Positions 1 to 9,151 of a stretch of 40,090 nucleotides of DNA are shown piece by piece. This DNA is from Bacteroidota bacterium (GTDB lineage Bacteria > Bacteroidota > Bacteroidia > Bacteroidales > F082), in assembly GCA_003650425.1 (NCBI GenBank), contig QMPP01000002.1, positions 1 through 40,090 on the forward strand. Direction: 5' to 3'. Numbering within the stretch: the stretch's first letter is position 1; the number at the start of each line of letters is the position of its first letter. The position numbers and the translations under genes were made by a program. The notes beneath the pieces are model-generated. The model did not search any database. It was given only the letters and a program-made list of their open reading frames with translations, and was not told the origin of the DNA.

Positions 1-2572
1 TACCTGCTTCATGCTCAACCGGAATCAAATCACTCTCGGTCAACCGAATAGTTTTAAAGTTATCAATACGCAACAGGTTCCACATCACATTCTCAAAATT
101 GTTATCGGTATCTTTTACCTTTTCAAATTGAAATCCATTTTCAAACGTCAAGCTATTGGTAGTTGGCAAACATCTCAAAAACCGCTTGTCGTAATCAGCC
201 AGCGCTTTTACAAAAAACAGGGTTATGTCAAAACCGTTAAAACCAAACCGGTCGGGCTCAGTATTAAAACTATTTTTATAATCGGCAACAAACTGTTTTG
301 TGGAGGAAAGGTTATAGTTTACAAAATCGCTGGCAAAATAGGTAAGATTTAAATTATTAAGCAACGCATAATCCATCCGCTTAATTTGCTCCCATAACGG
401 TACCCCCACAATATTAATATTAAATGTATCGCGTACACGATTTAACTTGTTTACTACATCCATGATATAAGGCTTATCGTTGCCGTAAATAATGACCAGG
501 TTATTTCGAATAACGGATGCATTATCAAGAAACGGGTGCAGGCTGTCCACCATATAATTAATCAGTATCGGCTTATTATCGAAGGCAGTACTATCGTACA
601 GATAGGCATCAACAACAGCAGGGTCAACAGGTACTCCTTCAATATTAAAATAAAGCGAAACGGGTTCTCCCTCTTCATCGAGCCTGTTGGCTACCTCAAC
701 GGCAACGTTGTTAATATCAACATTGGAGAGGCTAACCGTTTCAGGGATTTTTTCCTCCATGGCGGTTATCAACGAATGCACCAAATCAGCATCTTTATAG
801 GGCGTTTGGGTGATGATGAAAATTTTATCGTGCGCGTAACGATTTTTGATGAGCTCGACCAGCAACGGTATCTGCGAAGCTTCACCCGGTTTAACCTTGA
901 TAACATTATCATACTTTCCCAAAATTTCACTTCTAAAAGTGAAAGGATTCACCACGGGAATATGAAAATTTTCGGCAAACAGGGCTACCTGATTAAAACT
1001 TTTACTATAAAAAGGGCCAATTATCAAATCCATATCACGCAACTCATGACGCTGAAGGGTTTTAGCCGTTTTGGTAATTTTGTTATCCACATCATACACG
1101 TTCAACTCGATGTTGTATCCCATCCGCTTTAGCGAATCAATTGCAAGGTAAGCCCCTTCCAAAAACTCAACAAAAGTAAAAGGCTTAAACCCAGGTTGAA
1201 AAGTTTTCAGAAATTCAGCAGAATTTATACTATCCATCTCTTCCAGATACAAGGGAACCATCAGCGCCACCTTCATCTCTTTCCCACGGTATGGTTTAGG
1301 CTTACACTGTTGCTGACCATTTTTCTTCTCAACGTTGGTGCTACTCGTTGGCTCTTTCACCGGTTCCGTGTCAATAAGAACAGCATGCTCACCTCCGGGA
1401 ACTTTTACCGTTTGCCCAGCATAAACCCTCTTTTTTAAGCCCCGATTGGCCGCTTTCAGTTCCATGTAACTTATTTTAAAAAGTCGTGCAATTTTTTTGA
1501 GTTTGGTTTTACGAGGCACCTGATAATAGATAAAGTGCGGTTTCTTTTCCAGTTTGGGAATAACAAGCACCTGACCTGAACGCAAGTATGACCCGCTTAA
1601 TGAAGGATTAAGCCTGAACAACGTTTCAGTAGCCACACCAAATTTACGGGCGATGGTGTAAATATTTTCCCCGTTTTGAACCGTGTACCTGAAACTGGTT
1701 TTTGCTTTACCTGGCTGTTTTGACGGTGTTTCTTTTTGTGGGTTAGTATCAATAATACGAGGTTGCTTCCTGCTGCGTTGTTTAACCCCGGGAATAACCG
1801 CATAAGCAGGAATCCGCAATCGATCACCCTGGACAACAGTCTGTAGTCCAGGATTTACACTTTTCAAGTCAATTTCCGAAATCTGATACTTTTCAGCAAT
1901 ACTCTTCAATGTTTCTCCCCGCACAACCACATGGCGATAGTTCTCCATCACTTTAATGTTTGGGTTAAAGCTCACGGCATTCACTTTCTCATGTTTCGGC
2001 TTTTGCTGGATAGTACGAACGTTTTCATTTTCCATCGAAACATTGGGAGCAGGCACATCGGCAAGCTGAGGAGTTTTATAGGGTTTGGTTTGTTTTCCAT
2101 CCAAAATAGAAAACGAAGCCTCCACCGGAACCTTAATATACTCTCCCTCTTTTAGTGGCTCCGACAAGTCAGGGTTGGCAAGCCGCACATACCTTTCAGG
2201 AATATTGTAAAGTTGAGCAATATGCGAAAAGTGTTCGTTGGCATCAACAATGTGATAAAAAAAATCAAATTTTGCCGACGACACCTCAGCGTTAACCTCG
2301 GTTTCTTTATTCACGGTAGGAATCCACAGTTGCTGACCAATCTGTAAACCGTATTTGGCATCGGGGTTTTCGAAATAAATTTCATCGATGGTTACATCGT
2401 AAGCTTTGGAAATTGAATACACCGTTTGTCCTTTTTGAACCGTGTGAACATAAAACTGTTTACCATTTCTCTCCTGTATGTCATTGCTTTTAGGAATGTA
2501 AACCCCCTGCGCCAACAGGCTAAAGTTTACCAGTACAAAAGCCAGCAACAAAACAATGTTTTTACTTTTCAT
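1..2572 (-). CDS. LysM-repeat protein with type-1 periplasmic-binding-like domain (3' end beyond window)
   Basis: An open frame runs leftward from the ATG at 2570-2572 to the window edge with no stop, so about 857 residues of the N-terminal and central part are visible. It begins with a signal peptide (MKSKNIVLLLAFVLVNFSLL, cleaved near AQG). Five LysM modules follow at roughly residues 39-86, 102-146, 209-255, 292-337 and 344-391. From about residue 430 (MKVALMVPLYLEEMD) the sequence resembles the type-1 periplasmic binding fold, with segments such as DLIIGPFYSKSFNQVA and PVVNPF. Proteins with this architecture are common in Bacteroidota and are often annotated as amino-acid ABC transporter substrate-binding proteins. 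No transporter genes are adjacent, so a peptidoglycan-anchored sensor or scaffold in the periplasm is just as likely (inference). It lies 55 bp downstream of guaA on the same strand and is probably cotranscribed with it. Confidence 0.85.
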   Translation of the reverse strand, partial: MKSKNIVLLLAFVLVNFSLLAQGVYIPKSNDIQERNGKQFYVHTVQKGQTVYSISKAYDVTIDEIYFENPDAKYGLQIGQQLWIPTVNKETEVNAEVSSAKFDFFYHIVDANEHFSHIAQLYNIPERYVRLANPDLSEPLKEGEYIKVPVEASFSILDGKQTKPYKTPQLADVPAPNVSMENENVRTIQQKPKHEKVNAVSFNPNIKVMENYRHVVVRGETLKSIAEKYQISEIDLKSVNPGLQTVVQGDRLRIPAYAVIPGVKQRSRKQPRIIDTNPQKETPSKQPGKAKTSFRYTVQNGENIYTIARKFGVATETLFRLNPSLSGSYLRSGQVLVIPKLEKKPHFIYYQVPRKTKLKKIARLFKISYMELKAANRGLKKRVYAGQTVKVPGGEHAVLIDTEPVKEPTSSTNVEKKNGQQQCKPKPYRGKEMKVALMVPLYLEEMDSINSAEFLKTFQPGFKPFTFVEFLEGAYLAIDSLKRMGYNIELNVYDVDNKITKTAKTLQRHELRDMDLIIGPFYSKSFNQVALFAENFHIPVVNPFTFRSEILGKYDNVIKVKPGEASQIPLLVELIKNRYAHDKIFIITQTPYKDADLVHSLITAMEEKIPETVSLSNVDINNVAVEVANRLDEEGEPVSLYFNIEGVPVDPAVVDAYLYDSTAFDNKPILINYMVDSLHPFLDNASVIRNNLVIIYGNDKPYIMDVVNKLNRVRDTFNINIVGVPLWEQIKRMDYALLNNLNLTYFASDFVNYNLSSTKQFVADYKNSFNTEPDRFGFNGFDITLFFVKALADYDKRFLRCLPTTNSLTFENGFQFEKVKDTDNNFENVMWNLLRIDNFKTIRLTESDLIPVEHEAG

Positions 2573-2627
2573 AAATGATGATTGAAAGAATTTTCCAAAT
2601 ATAAAACAATCTCAAAAACAACGTTGA

Positions 2628-4157
2628 TTATTCCCATTCTATTGTGGCAGGAGGCTTGGAACTGATGTCGTACACCACGCGATTAACCCCTTTTACCCTA
2701 TTGATGATATCGTTTGAAACTTTCGAGAGGAACTCGTAAGGCAACTTCGACCAGTCGGCGGTCATGCCATCGGTTGACTCAACGGCTCTTAATGCTACCA
2801 CGTTTTCGTAAGTTCGTTCATCACCCATCACACCTACCGAGTTTACCGGCAGCAAAATAGCAGCAGCCTGCCAGACTTTATTATACAAGTTCCATTCGCG
2901 TAAACCACTAATAAAAATGGCATCAACCTCCTGAAGTATCTTTACCCGTTCAGGGGTTATCGGTCCTAATATCCGAATACCCAACCCCGGCCCGGGAAAC
3001 GGGTGTCGCTCCAGCAGATGAGCCGGCATTTGCAAAGCTTTGCCAATCCGGCGCACTTCATCTTTAAAAAGTGTATTAAGCGGCTCAACCACTTTTAGCT
3101 TCATATAATCGGGCAGCCCACCCACGTTATGGTGCGATTTAATGGTAGCTGACGGCCCTTTTACCGAAACCGACTCAATAACGTCGGGATAAATGGTACC
3201 CTGTGCCAGCCATTTTACATTCTCAATCAGATGGGCTTCCTGGTCGAAAACATCAATAAAGGTTTTACCGATGGCTTTTCTTTTTCCTTCCGGCTCCGAA
3301 ATACCGGCCAGGGCTTTGTAAAACAAACCGGCAGCATCAACACCTTTTACATTAAGCCCCATATCCTTGTAGGAGTGAAGCACCTCTTCAAACTCATTTT
3401 TACGCAACAACCCGTTATCAACAAAAATACAGTAAAGATTTTTGCCAATGGCCTTGTGCAACAGCACGGCCGCCACCGACGAATCAACGCCACCCGAAAG
3501 CCCGAGTACCACTTTATCATCCGCTAACTTTTCTTTCAGGGCTGTCACGGTTGTCTCAACAAACGAATCGGGGGTCCAGTCCTGTGAACATCCGCACACA
3601 TCAACCACAAAATTTTTCAACAGCTGCGTTCCTTCGGTAGAGTGATAAACTTCAGGATGAAACTGAATACCAAAAGTCTCCTCCCCCGCCACTTTAAAAC
3701 CTGCCACCTCTACACTTCCGGTACTGCTGATAATATTAAAATTTTCGGGAAGTTTTAAAATAGTATCGCCATGCGACATCCACACCTGGCTACCATCCGA
3801 AATACTTTTCATCAATTTACATTCTCTGTCAATATAACCCAGGTTGGCACGGCCATATTCACGAATCCTGGAAGGCAGAACCTCTCCCCCGTCATGCTGC
3901 GCCAGAAACTGTGCCCCATAACAAACACCCAATAGCGGCAATCTGCCTCTGATGTCTGACAAGTCAGGGACAGGAGCTTCGTTATCTCGTACCGAAAAGG
4001 GGCTTCCCGAAAGGATAACACCTTTTATATCTTCACTAATTTCGGGAACTTTGTTAAAGGGATGAATCTCGCAATAAACATTTAGCTCACGCACCCTGCG
4101 GGCGATTAACTGGGTATATTGCGAACCAAAATCTAGGATAAGGATGGTTTCTTTCAC
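2628..4157 (-). CDS. guaA: GMP synthase (glutamine-hydrolysing)
   Basis: This enzyme converts XMP, ATP and glutamine to GMP, the last step of guanine nucleotide synthesis, in the cytoplasm. The 509 residues match the family's usual length. An N-terminal class I glutamine amidotransferase domain carries the nucleophile Cys79 in GVCYGAQ and the His167/Glu169 pair in FHPEVYHS. The ATP pyrophosphatase domain follows, with the PP-loop SGGVDSS at 221-227. The C-terminal dimerisation domain ends in the highly conserved PPATIEWE. The ATG at 4157 is preceded by a minus-strand -7 box about 44 bp upstream. The LysM-type gene follows after 55 bp. Nothing suggests damage. Confidence 0.98.
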   Translation of the reverse strand: MKETILILDFGSQYTQLIARRVRELNVYCEIHPFNKVPEISEDIKGVILSGSPFSVRDNEAPVPDLSDIRGRLPLLGVCYGAQFLAQHDGGEVLPSRIREYGRANLGYIDRECKLMKSISDGSQVWMSHGDTILKLPENFNIISSTGSVEVAGFKVAGEETFGIQFHPEVYHSTEGTQLLKNFVVDVCGCSQDWTPDSFVETTVTALKEKLADDKVVLGLSGGVDSSVAAVLLHKAIGKNLYCIFVDNGLLRKNEFEEVLHSYKDMGLNVKGVDAAGLFYKALAGISEPEGKRKAIGKTFIDVFDQEAHLIENVKWLAQGTIYPDVIESVSVKGPSATIKSHHNVGGLPDYMKLKVVEPLNTLFKDEVRRIGKALQMPAHLLERHPFPGPGLGIRILGPITPERVKILQEVDAIFISGLREWNLYNKVWQAAAILLPVNSVGVMGDERTYENVVALRAVESTDGMTADWSKLPYEFLSKVSNDIINRVKGVNRVVYDISSKPPATIEWE

Positions 4158-4200
4158 AGGTACTGTTTTTTAGGTTGATACCGATTGAACAATTCAGTGG

Positions 4201-4208
4201 CAAAGATA
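4201..4208 (-). promoter_or_regulatory. Bacteroidota -7 box for guaA
   Basis: CAAAGATA on the plus strand reads TATCTTTG on the minus strand, an exact match to TAnnTTTG. It would give guaA a leader of about 40 nt. I see no clear -33 TTG at the usual spacing. Confidence 0.55.
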
Positions 4209-4256
4209 GGCTTTTCAATAATATTGTCCTGACTGAAAACGAGAAGATGATTAGCT

Positions 4257-4264
4257 TATCTTTG
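4257..4264 (+). promoter_or_regulatory. -7 box for the CotH-like gene
   Basis: TATCTTTG matches TAnnTTTG exactly and ends only 2 nt before the ATG at 4267. Transcription normally starts a few bases after this box. The mRNA would therefore be essentially leaderless, or translation begins at the in-frame ATG at 4288. Confidence 0.6.
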
Positions 4265-4266
4265 CC

Positions 4267-7200
4267 ATGAAAAAGTTGAATCCGGTTATGAGATTTTTTG
4301 CAAAAATAATACTTGTATTACCCTTGTTAACGGGGTTAATGTTTACTTGTTCGTGCAATCAGGGTAACGCTAGCAGGAATCAGAAAATGAGCTGTGGTGC
4401 CGAAAAACTCTCGAAAGACAAAACCAGCTTTTTAGCCGATAACCATCAGGGATACCTGTTTAGCAGCGGAATTACTCAAACAAACCACGAAGCCCATTCG
4501 GGAAATTTTTCGGTTTTAGCCACCAAAAAACACCCCTATGTTTTTTCGATTACCCTAAAAAATATTGGCCCCGATCAATATTACAAAGTATCGGTCTGGA
4601 AAAAATCAAGTCCTGATAAAGGAGCATTGGTAGTATCGGATAAAACAGCGAAAAGATTGTATCTTATCACCAACAAACCCAAAACAAAAGATGCCAAAGG
4701 GTGGGAAAAACTTGAAATTGATTTTTTTACACCCCCCAATTTTGCAGCAGAAGAGTTAAAAATATATTGCTGGAGCATTCATGGCGATTCCGTTTACTTT
4801 GATGACCTTACAATTGTTAACACCGAAAAAAAATATCCTGTTTATAAGGAAGACCCTCTGATAGTTGTTTTAGACACCTCCAATTACAAAAAATTCATCA
4901 CCAAGCGTATCAAAGCCTTTAACGCCGGTGTATTACAAACCGAACAAAGCGACTGGGTAAAAGGCATCCTTTTCAGCAACAACAAAATGATGAAAGCCAA
5001 ACTACGTTTAAAAGGTGATTGGCTTGACCATCTTGTGGGCGACAAATGGTCGTTTAGGATTAAAATGCGAAAGAATTATGTATGGAAAAGACTTCGGGTG
5101 TTTTCCATTCAAACCCCTTTTGCCCGGGGATTTCTATACGAATGGTATTCGCATGTTTTGTACAGCAGTCAGGATATTTTAACGACCCGTTACGGTTTTA
5201 CACCCTTGATAATGGGTAATAAGTCAAAAGGACTTTATGCCTGGGAAGAGCATTTTACCAAACAGCTTGTAGAATATCGTCAAAGACGTGAGGGGCCCAT
5301 TTTAAAATTTTCGGAAGAGGCTTTTTGGCAGATACAGCGTATTGCTAAAGAAACCTGTCGCTGGCCCGATTTCCCAGCTTACAACTGTTCGGTTATCGAA
5401 CCGTTTTCACAAAATAAAACAGTAAAAAACCGGGTACTTTATCGTGAATTTTTAATTGGTGCTCAATTAATGAACCAGTACAAATACAATATCGGTAAAC
5501 CTGCCGATATTTTCGACCTGCCCCGCCTGGCCAAATATTATGCCATGCTTGACATCACCCACGCACGGCATGGTATGGCATGGCACAATCAGCGTTTTTA
5601 CTACAACCCCGTTATCTGCAAACTCGAGCCCATTGCTTACGATGGGTTTACCGACCATTTAAGTTTTGATTTCACCATAAACGATAATATGGCCTGGCAG
5701 GTACTTAGCGGAAAAAAAACAATTCCGGAAAACTACAACTTTTATTACCTGTTTGAAGATTCAACTTTTGTAACTCTTTATCTAAATTATCTTAAAAAAT
5801 TTAGTCGTGCCGGTTTTACTGACTCCATGAAAAACTTATTTAAAAAGGATGCCGTTTATTACGATTCGCTTATCAGGCTGGAATTTCCTTTAGAAAGATT
5901 TGATACCGGATTTTTAACCAAAAGCGCCAGGGGTGTCCGGGAGTATTTGCCAAAACTGGAAGATTTCTTAAAAACCCAAATAGCCGGCAACTCCCTTCAT
6001 GCTCATATCATTCCCGAAGATAATACAGATTCGGTTACGCTCTTCAAAGCCCCCTCATTTTATGTTACGGCCTACCTCGAAAGCAGTAATCCGGATAGCA
6101 TTGTGATTGAGGTTCACAACTTCTTCGGCAAAAAAATCAAGCTTCTCGGAACAGGCTCGAAGAAAAGATATATTCAAACCTTTTTTACTAAACCGGTTTT
6201 TGTAGCTCCTTACAAAAAAGGGAATCACGGAGTTGTAAAACGTGTTGTTTCGGAACCGGGAAGCAGTTTCCTGTTTTTTCAGGTGGAAGGAACAGAAGAA
6301 CTTTACACGGCATTTATAAACCCCTGGCCTTATCCCAAAGGTATAACGCCCCAACAAGAGCTGGCGGCAAAGGCATCTATAAAAAACGCCATGCTTGTGG
6401 ATACCATTATCAACCATAAAATATACATCAAAAAAGGAAACACCACCCTTAATTCAAAGTTTGTTATTCCAAAAGGTTATCAGGTGTTTTTTGAACCCGG
6501 AACCCATATCGACCTGGTAAGCAAGGCATTGATCCTTTCCTATTCTCCGGTATTTATTAATGGTACCGGTAACAACCCTGTTATTATCTCTTCATCGGAC
6601 GGAACCGGAAACGGTTTCACGGTGTTACAAGCGAATAAGCGTTCGAAAATAGAATATGTTAAATTTGAAAAAATGAACACCCTCAATTATAAAGGATGGA
6701 CTTTGTCAGGTTCGGTTACTTTTTACGAGTCGGATGTTGATATCAATCATGCTGAATTTAACAACAACGGTTGCGAAGATGCACTCAACATCGTACGTTC
6801 TGATTTCAACCTTCGAAACAGCCGGTTTTCCAATACCTGGGGCGATGCATTCGACTCAGATTTTAGTAGAGGGCTGGTCGACAGCGTTTTGTTTACCAAC
6901 ATCGGAAACGATGCCATCGACTTTTCAGGAAGCCGTATTAAAATTACTAACAGCACCATTAACGGAGCTAAAGACAAAGGCGTTAGCGGAGGCGAAGATT
7001 CGCATCTAATGGTTGAAAACACAAGTATTTCCAATGCCAACATTGGCCTGGCTTCAAAAGACCTGTCCACACTTGATGTTACAGATTCAAAGATTAAGAA
7101 TTGCCAGTACGGACTGGTTCTGCTACAAAAGAAGCCTGAATATGGCCCGGCAAGTATGAAACTTAATAAGGTTACTATTCAAAAATCAAAAGTCCGGATG

Positions 7201-7284
7201 CTTATCGAAAAAGGCTCGAAAGTTATTTTTAACGGCAAAACAATCAAAGGCGACAAAAAAAAGGTTGCCGAAATGTTTTACTAG
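4267..7284 (+). CDS. CotH-kinase-like lipoprotein with C-terminal parallel beta-helix
   Basis: A 1005-residue exported protein. The N-terminus has a hydrophobic segment followed by a lipobox-like FTCSC (Cys28 or Cys30), so it is probably a lipoprotein. Residues about 40-190 look like a carbohydrate-binding-type beta-sandwich. The middle (about 200-570) resembles CotH-family proteins: GLYAWEEHF, then RHGMAWHNQRFYYNP followed by LEPIAYDGF, where the family often has a W-D-F-D type motif. Residues about 710-980 contain repeated short strands (NNNGCEDALNI, SNTWGDAFDS, TNIGNDAIDFSG) typical of a right-handed parallel beta-helix. CotH proteins are atypical protein kinases in Bacillus spores; whether this one is catalytic is unknown. 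The gene stands alone, with its own promoter, divergent from guaA. The start may be the ATG at 4288, because the -7 box lies almost on top of the first ATG. Confidence 0.75.
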   Translation: MKKLNPVMRFFAKIILVLPLLTGLMFTCSCNQGNASRNQKMSCGAEKLSKDKTSFLADNHQGYLFSSGITQTNHEAHSGNFSVLATKKHPYVFSITLKNIGPDQYYKVSVWKKSSPDKGALVVSDKTAKRLYLITNKPKTKDAKGWEKLEIDFFTPPNFAAEELKIYCWSIHGDSVYFDDLTIVNTEKKYPVYKEDPLIVVLDTSNYKKFITKRIKAFNAGVLQTEQSDWVKGILFSNNKMMKAKLRLKGDWLDHLVGDKWSFRIKMRKNYVWKRLRVFSIQTPFARGFLYEWYSHVLYSSQDILTTRYGFTPLIMGNKSKGLYAWEEHFTKQLVEYRQRREGPILKFSEEAFWQIQRIAKETCRWPDFPAYNCSVIEPFSQNKTVKNRVLYREFLIGAQLMNQYKYNIGKPADIFDLPRLAKYYAMLDITHARHGMAWHNQRFYYNPVICKLEPIAYDGFTDHLSFDFTINDNMAWQVLSGKKTIPENYNFYYLFEDSTFVTLYLNYLKKFSRAGFTDSMKNLFKKDAVYYDSLIRLEFPLERFDTGFLTKSARGVREYLPKLEDFLKTQIAGNSLHAHIIPEDNTDSVTLFKAPSFYVTAYLESSNPDSIVIEVHNFFGKKIKLLGTGSKKRYIQTFFTKPVFVAPYKKGNHGVVKRVVSEPGSSFLFFQVEGTEELYTAFINPWPYPKGITPQQELAAKASIKNAMLVDTIINHKIYIKKGNTTLNSKFVIPKGYQVFFEPGTHIDLVSKALILSYSPVFINGTGNNPVIISSSDGTGNGFTVLQANKRSKIEYVKFEKMNTLNYKGWTLSGSVTFYESDVDINHAEFNNNGCEDALNIVRSDFNLRNSRFSNTWGDAFDSDFSRGLVDSVLFTNIGNDAIDFSGSRIKITNSTINGAKDKGVSGGEDSHLMVENTSISNANIGLASKDLSTLDVTDSKIKNCQYGLVLLQKKPEYGPASMKLNKVTIQKSKVRMLIEKGSKVIFNGKTIKGDKKKVAEMFY

Positions 7285-7333
7285 TTTTATCTACTTTTCT
7301 CCATATTTACCATCCTCAATCCGGCAGATTAAA

Positions 7334-7341
7334 TAAATTTG
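7334..7341 (+). promoter_or_regulatory. -7 box for mobA
   Basis: TAAATTTG matches TAnnTTTG and ends 6 nt before the ATG at 7348. The alternative TTG start at 7339 overlaps the box itself, which argues for the ATG and for a leader of at most a few bases. Confidence 0.5.
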
Positions 7342-7347
7342 CCACGC

Positions 7348-7959
7348 ATGATTATCAAAGATGAATTAACAGGCATTATTCTGGCAGGCGGCAAAAGCAG
7401 CCGCATGGGAAAAGACAAAGGGCTTTGCGAGTTTAACGGCAAAGCACTGGTTTCGTATGCCCTCGAAACCTTAAAGCCGTTGTGTGGAAAAATGATAATC
7501 AGTGCCAACCATTTTCCGGAAAAATACAAACAGTTTGGCGTACCTGTAATAAGCGATGAGATAAAAAACATTGGCCCTATGGGTGGAATATACACCTGTT
7601 TAAAACACTCAACCACCCGGCATAATCTTGTATTGTCGTGCGACACACCCTTCGTGGGAATCATTTTGCTTAAGCATCTTTTAGATCATGTTCAAAATGA
7701 ACAGGTGGTTGCCCCGGCTCATCATACCTTTTTAATAGAGCCTCTTAGTGCCTATTATGCCACCAACGTATTAGATGCCATAAAACAGTCCATCAACAAC
7801 AACGACTACAAACTCATTAATCTTTTTAAAGGCGTTCGGTTTAAATCGGTTTTAATGGATACGCTACAACCATTTAATGCCGATCAGTCATTTTTAAACA
7901 TCAACAAGCCTGAAGATTTGGAAACAGCAGAAAAAATAATTTCAAAAATCAATGAGTAA
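7348..7959 (+). CDS. mobA: Molybdenum cofactor guanylyltransferase
   Basis: A cytoplasmic nucleotidyltransferase that, in the MobA family, joins GMP from GTP to Mo-molybdopterin to form the guanine dinucleotide cofactor. The sequence has 203 residues from the ATG at 7348. The signature loop LAGGKSSRMGKDK lies at residues 12-24. Further family motifs are NIGPMGGIYTCL and the metal-binding aspartate in SCDTPF. The closing part (LNINKPEDLETAEKII) is characteristic of MobA. A TTG three codons upstream (7339) is open but sits in the promoter box. The last 8 bp overlap the next gene, a sign of translational coupling. No other molybdopterin synthesis genes (moa, moe) are in the window. Confidence 0.93.
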   Translation: MIIKDELTGIILAGGKSSRMGKDKGLCEFNGKALVSYALETLKPLCGKMIISANHFPEKYKQFGVPVISDEIKNIGPMGGIYTCLKHSTTRHNLVLSCDTPFVGIILLKHLLDHVQNEQVVAPAHHTFLIEPLSAYYATNVLDAIKQSINNNDYKLINLFKGVRFKSVLMDTLQPFNADQSFLNINKPEDLETAEKIISKINE

Positions 7960-9130
7960 CAAACAAAACGATATTTGGTTAAAAGCCTCGGTGGTTGGCG
8001 GGCTTTGGGCTTCCATGGAGATTATCGTGGGTAGCTTTTTACATAACACGCGGTTGCCTTTTGCCGGATCAATCCTCGCTTTCGCGGGAACCATTTTACT
8101 CATAGGATTCTACCAGCTTTGGCCTCAACGAGGTTTAATAATCCGTGCGGGACTTATCACGGCCATTATGAAATCAGTGTCGCCCAGTGCCATTATTTTA
8201 GGTCCCATGACTGGTATTATCACCGAGGCAGCCCTGATTGAGTTAGTCATTATCCTGTTAGGCAATAATTTTCCTTCGGTGGCCTTTGCAGGAGTGCTTA
8301 GTTTATCAAGTGCCCTATTTCATAAAATAATAAGCGTTATTATCCTGTATGGATTTAACGTAATTACCATTTATGTTAACGTAATCAATTTTGCACTAAA
8401 GCAATTTGATATTAAAGAAGCTGCCCCTAAAGAGATACTTTTTGCATTGCTTGTCGTTTATGTTGTTACAGGCATTATTGCAGGCGTTGCCGGCTTGTTT
8501 CTTGGTAAAAAAGCCCTTAAGCTGCGTTCTGAAATTCCTCAAGAGATATTTGAAAAAGGCATAAAAGAGAAAGAATTTTTTGATCTTTCGGGAAAACAAA
8601 AAACCAAAGAACTTTTGCTCTGGATTCATATTATTGCCATTCCAACAGGACTATTTCTATTCAATTTTAAAGGATTGTTGACAGGAGGTATTTACTCGAT
8701 GGTTTATGTATTGTTGTTTGGCTACTACTACCGTAATTCAATGCGACGCTTACGAAAGCCCATCTTTTGGTTACAGTTAATCCTTATAATTTTACTATCG
8801 GCGTTTTTTTGGAACACACATAGCACCGACGGCGTTTCATTAAGTATGGAAGGCTTTTGGGCAGGTCTCGAAATGATGATTAGAGCCATCTTTATCGTGG
8901 TTGCTTTTTCGGCATTAAGCGTAGAGTTACGAAACAAGAAAGTTAGAAATTTCCTGTTTAAGGTGGGTGTTGGTAAGTTTTATCAATCGGTGGGAATGGC
9001 CTTTGGGGCACTTCCTCAAATGATTGTGCTGTTACCTACTGCCAAAGAGATTATTAAAAAACCGGTAGCCTCACTACTCAAACCATTGATTTATGCTGAC
9101 AGTTGGCTGAAAATTTTTAAAAAACAGTAA
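7952..9130 (+). CDS. ECF-transporter-like integral membrane protein (putative S-T fusion)
   Basis: A 392-residue polytopic membrane protein overlapping the end of mobA by 8 bp. The first half (about residues 10-185) has around six hydrophobic helices and the small-residue-rich style of ECF transporter substrate-binding (S) components. After a charged linker at about 186-215, the second half (about 218-392) resembles the EcfT/CbiQ transmembrane component: GLEMMIRAIFIVVAFSALS, then a gap, then AFGALPQMIVLLP. The Ala-Arg-Gly coupling motifs of typical EcfT proteins are not obvious. No ECF-type ATPase lies beside it. The coupling to mobA suggests import of molybdate, tungstate or a related compound, or a pterin-linked role. 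The family assignment is from sequence style and is inference; it may be a membrane protein of unknown function. Confidence 0.6.
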   Translation: MSNKQNDIWLKASVVGGLWASMEIIVGSFLHNTRLPFAGSILAFAGTILLIGFYQLWPQRGLIIRAGLITAIMKSVSPSAIILGPMTGIITEAALIELVIILLGNNFPSVAFAGVLSLSSALFHKIISVIILYGFNVITIYVNVINFALKQFDIKEAAPKEILFALLVVYVVTGIIAGVAGLFLGKKALKLRSEIPQEIFEKGIKEKEFFDLSGKQKTKELLLWIHIIAIPTGLFLFNFKGLLTGGIYSMVYVLLFGYYYRNSMRRLRKPIFWLQLILIILLSAFFWNTHSTDGVSLSMEGFWAGLEMMIRAIFIVVAFSALSVELRNKKVRNFLFKVGVGKFYQSVGMAFGALPQMIVLLPTAKEIIKKPVASLLKPLIYADSWLKIFKKQ

Positions 9131-9151
9131 ATACATCCTAGCAATAATCCG

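Noticed and set aside
11-1438. Several plus-strand frames of 80-198 codons at the left edge
   Set aside because: They are antisense shadows of the LysM/binding-fold gene, whose minus-strand frame is continuous and has clear domains.
6747-7070. Minus-strand frame of 107 codons opposite the beta-helix region
   Set aside because: Its apparent regularity mirrors the repeated turns of the real gene on the other strand; it has no start signal or family features.
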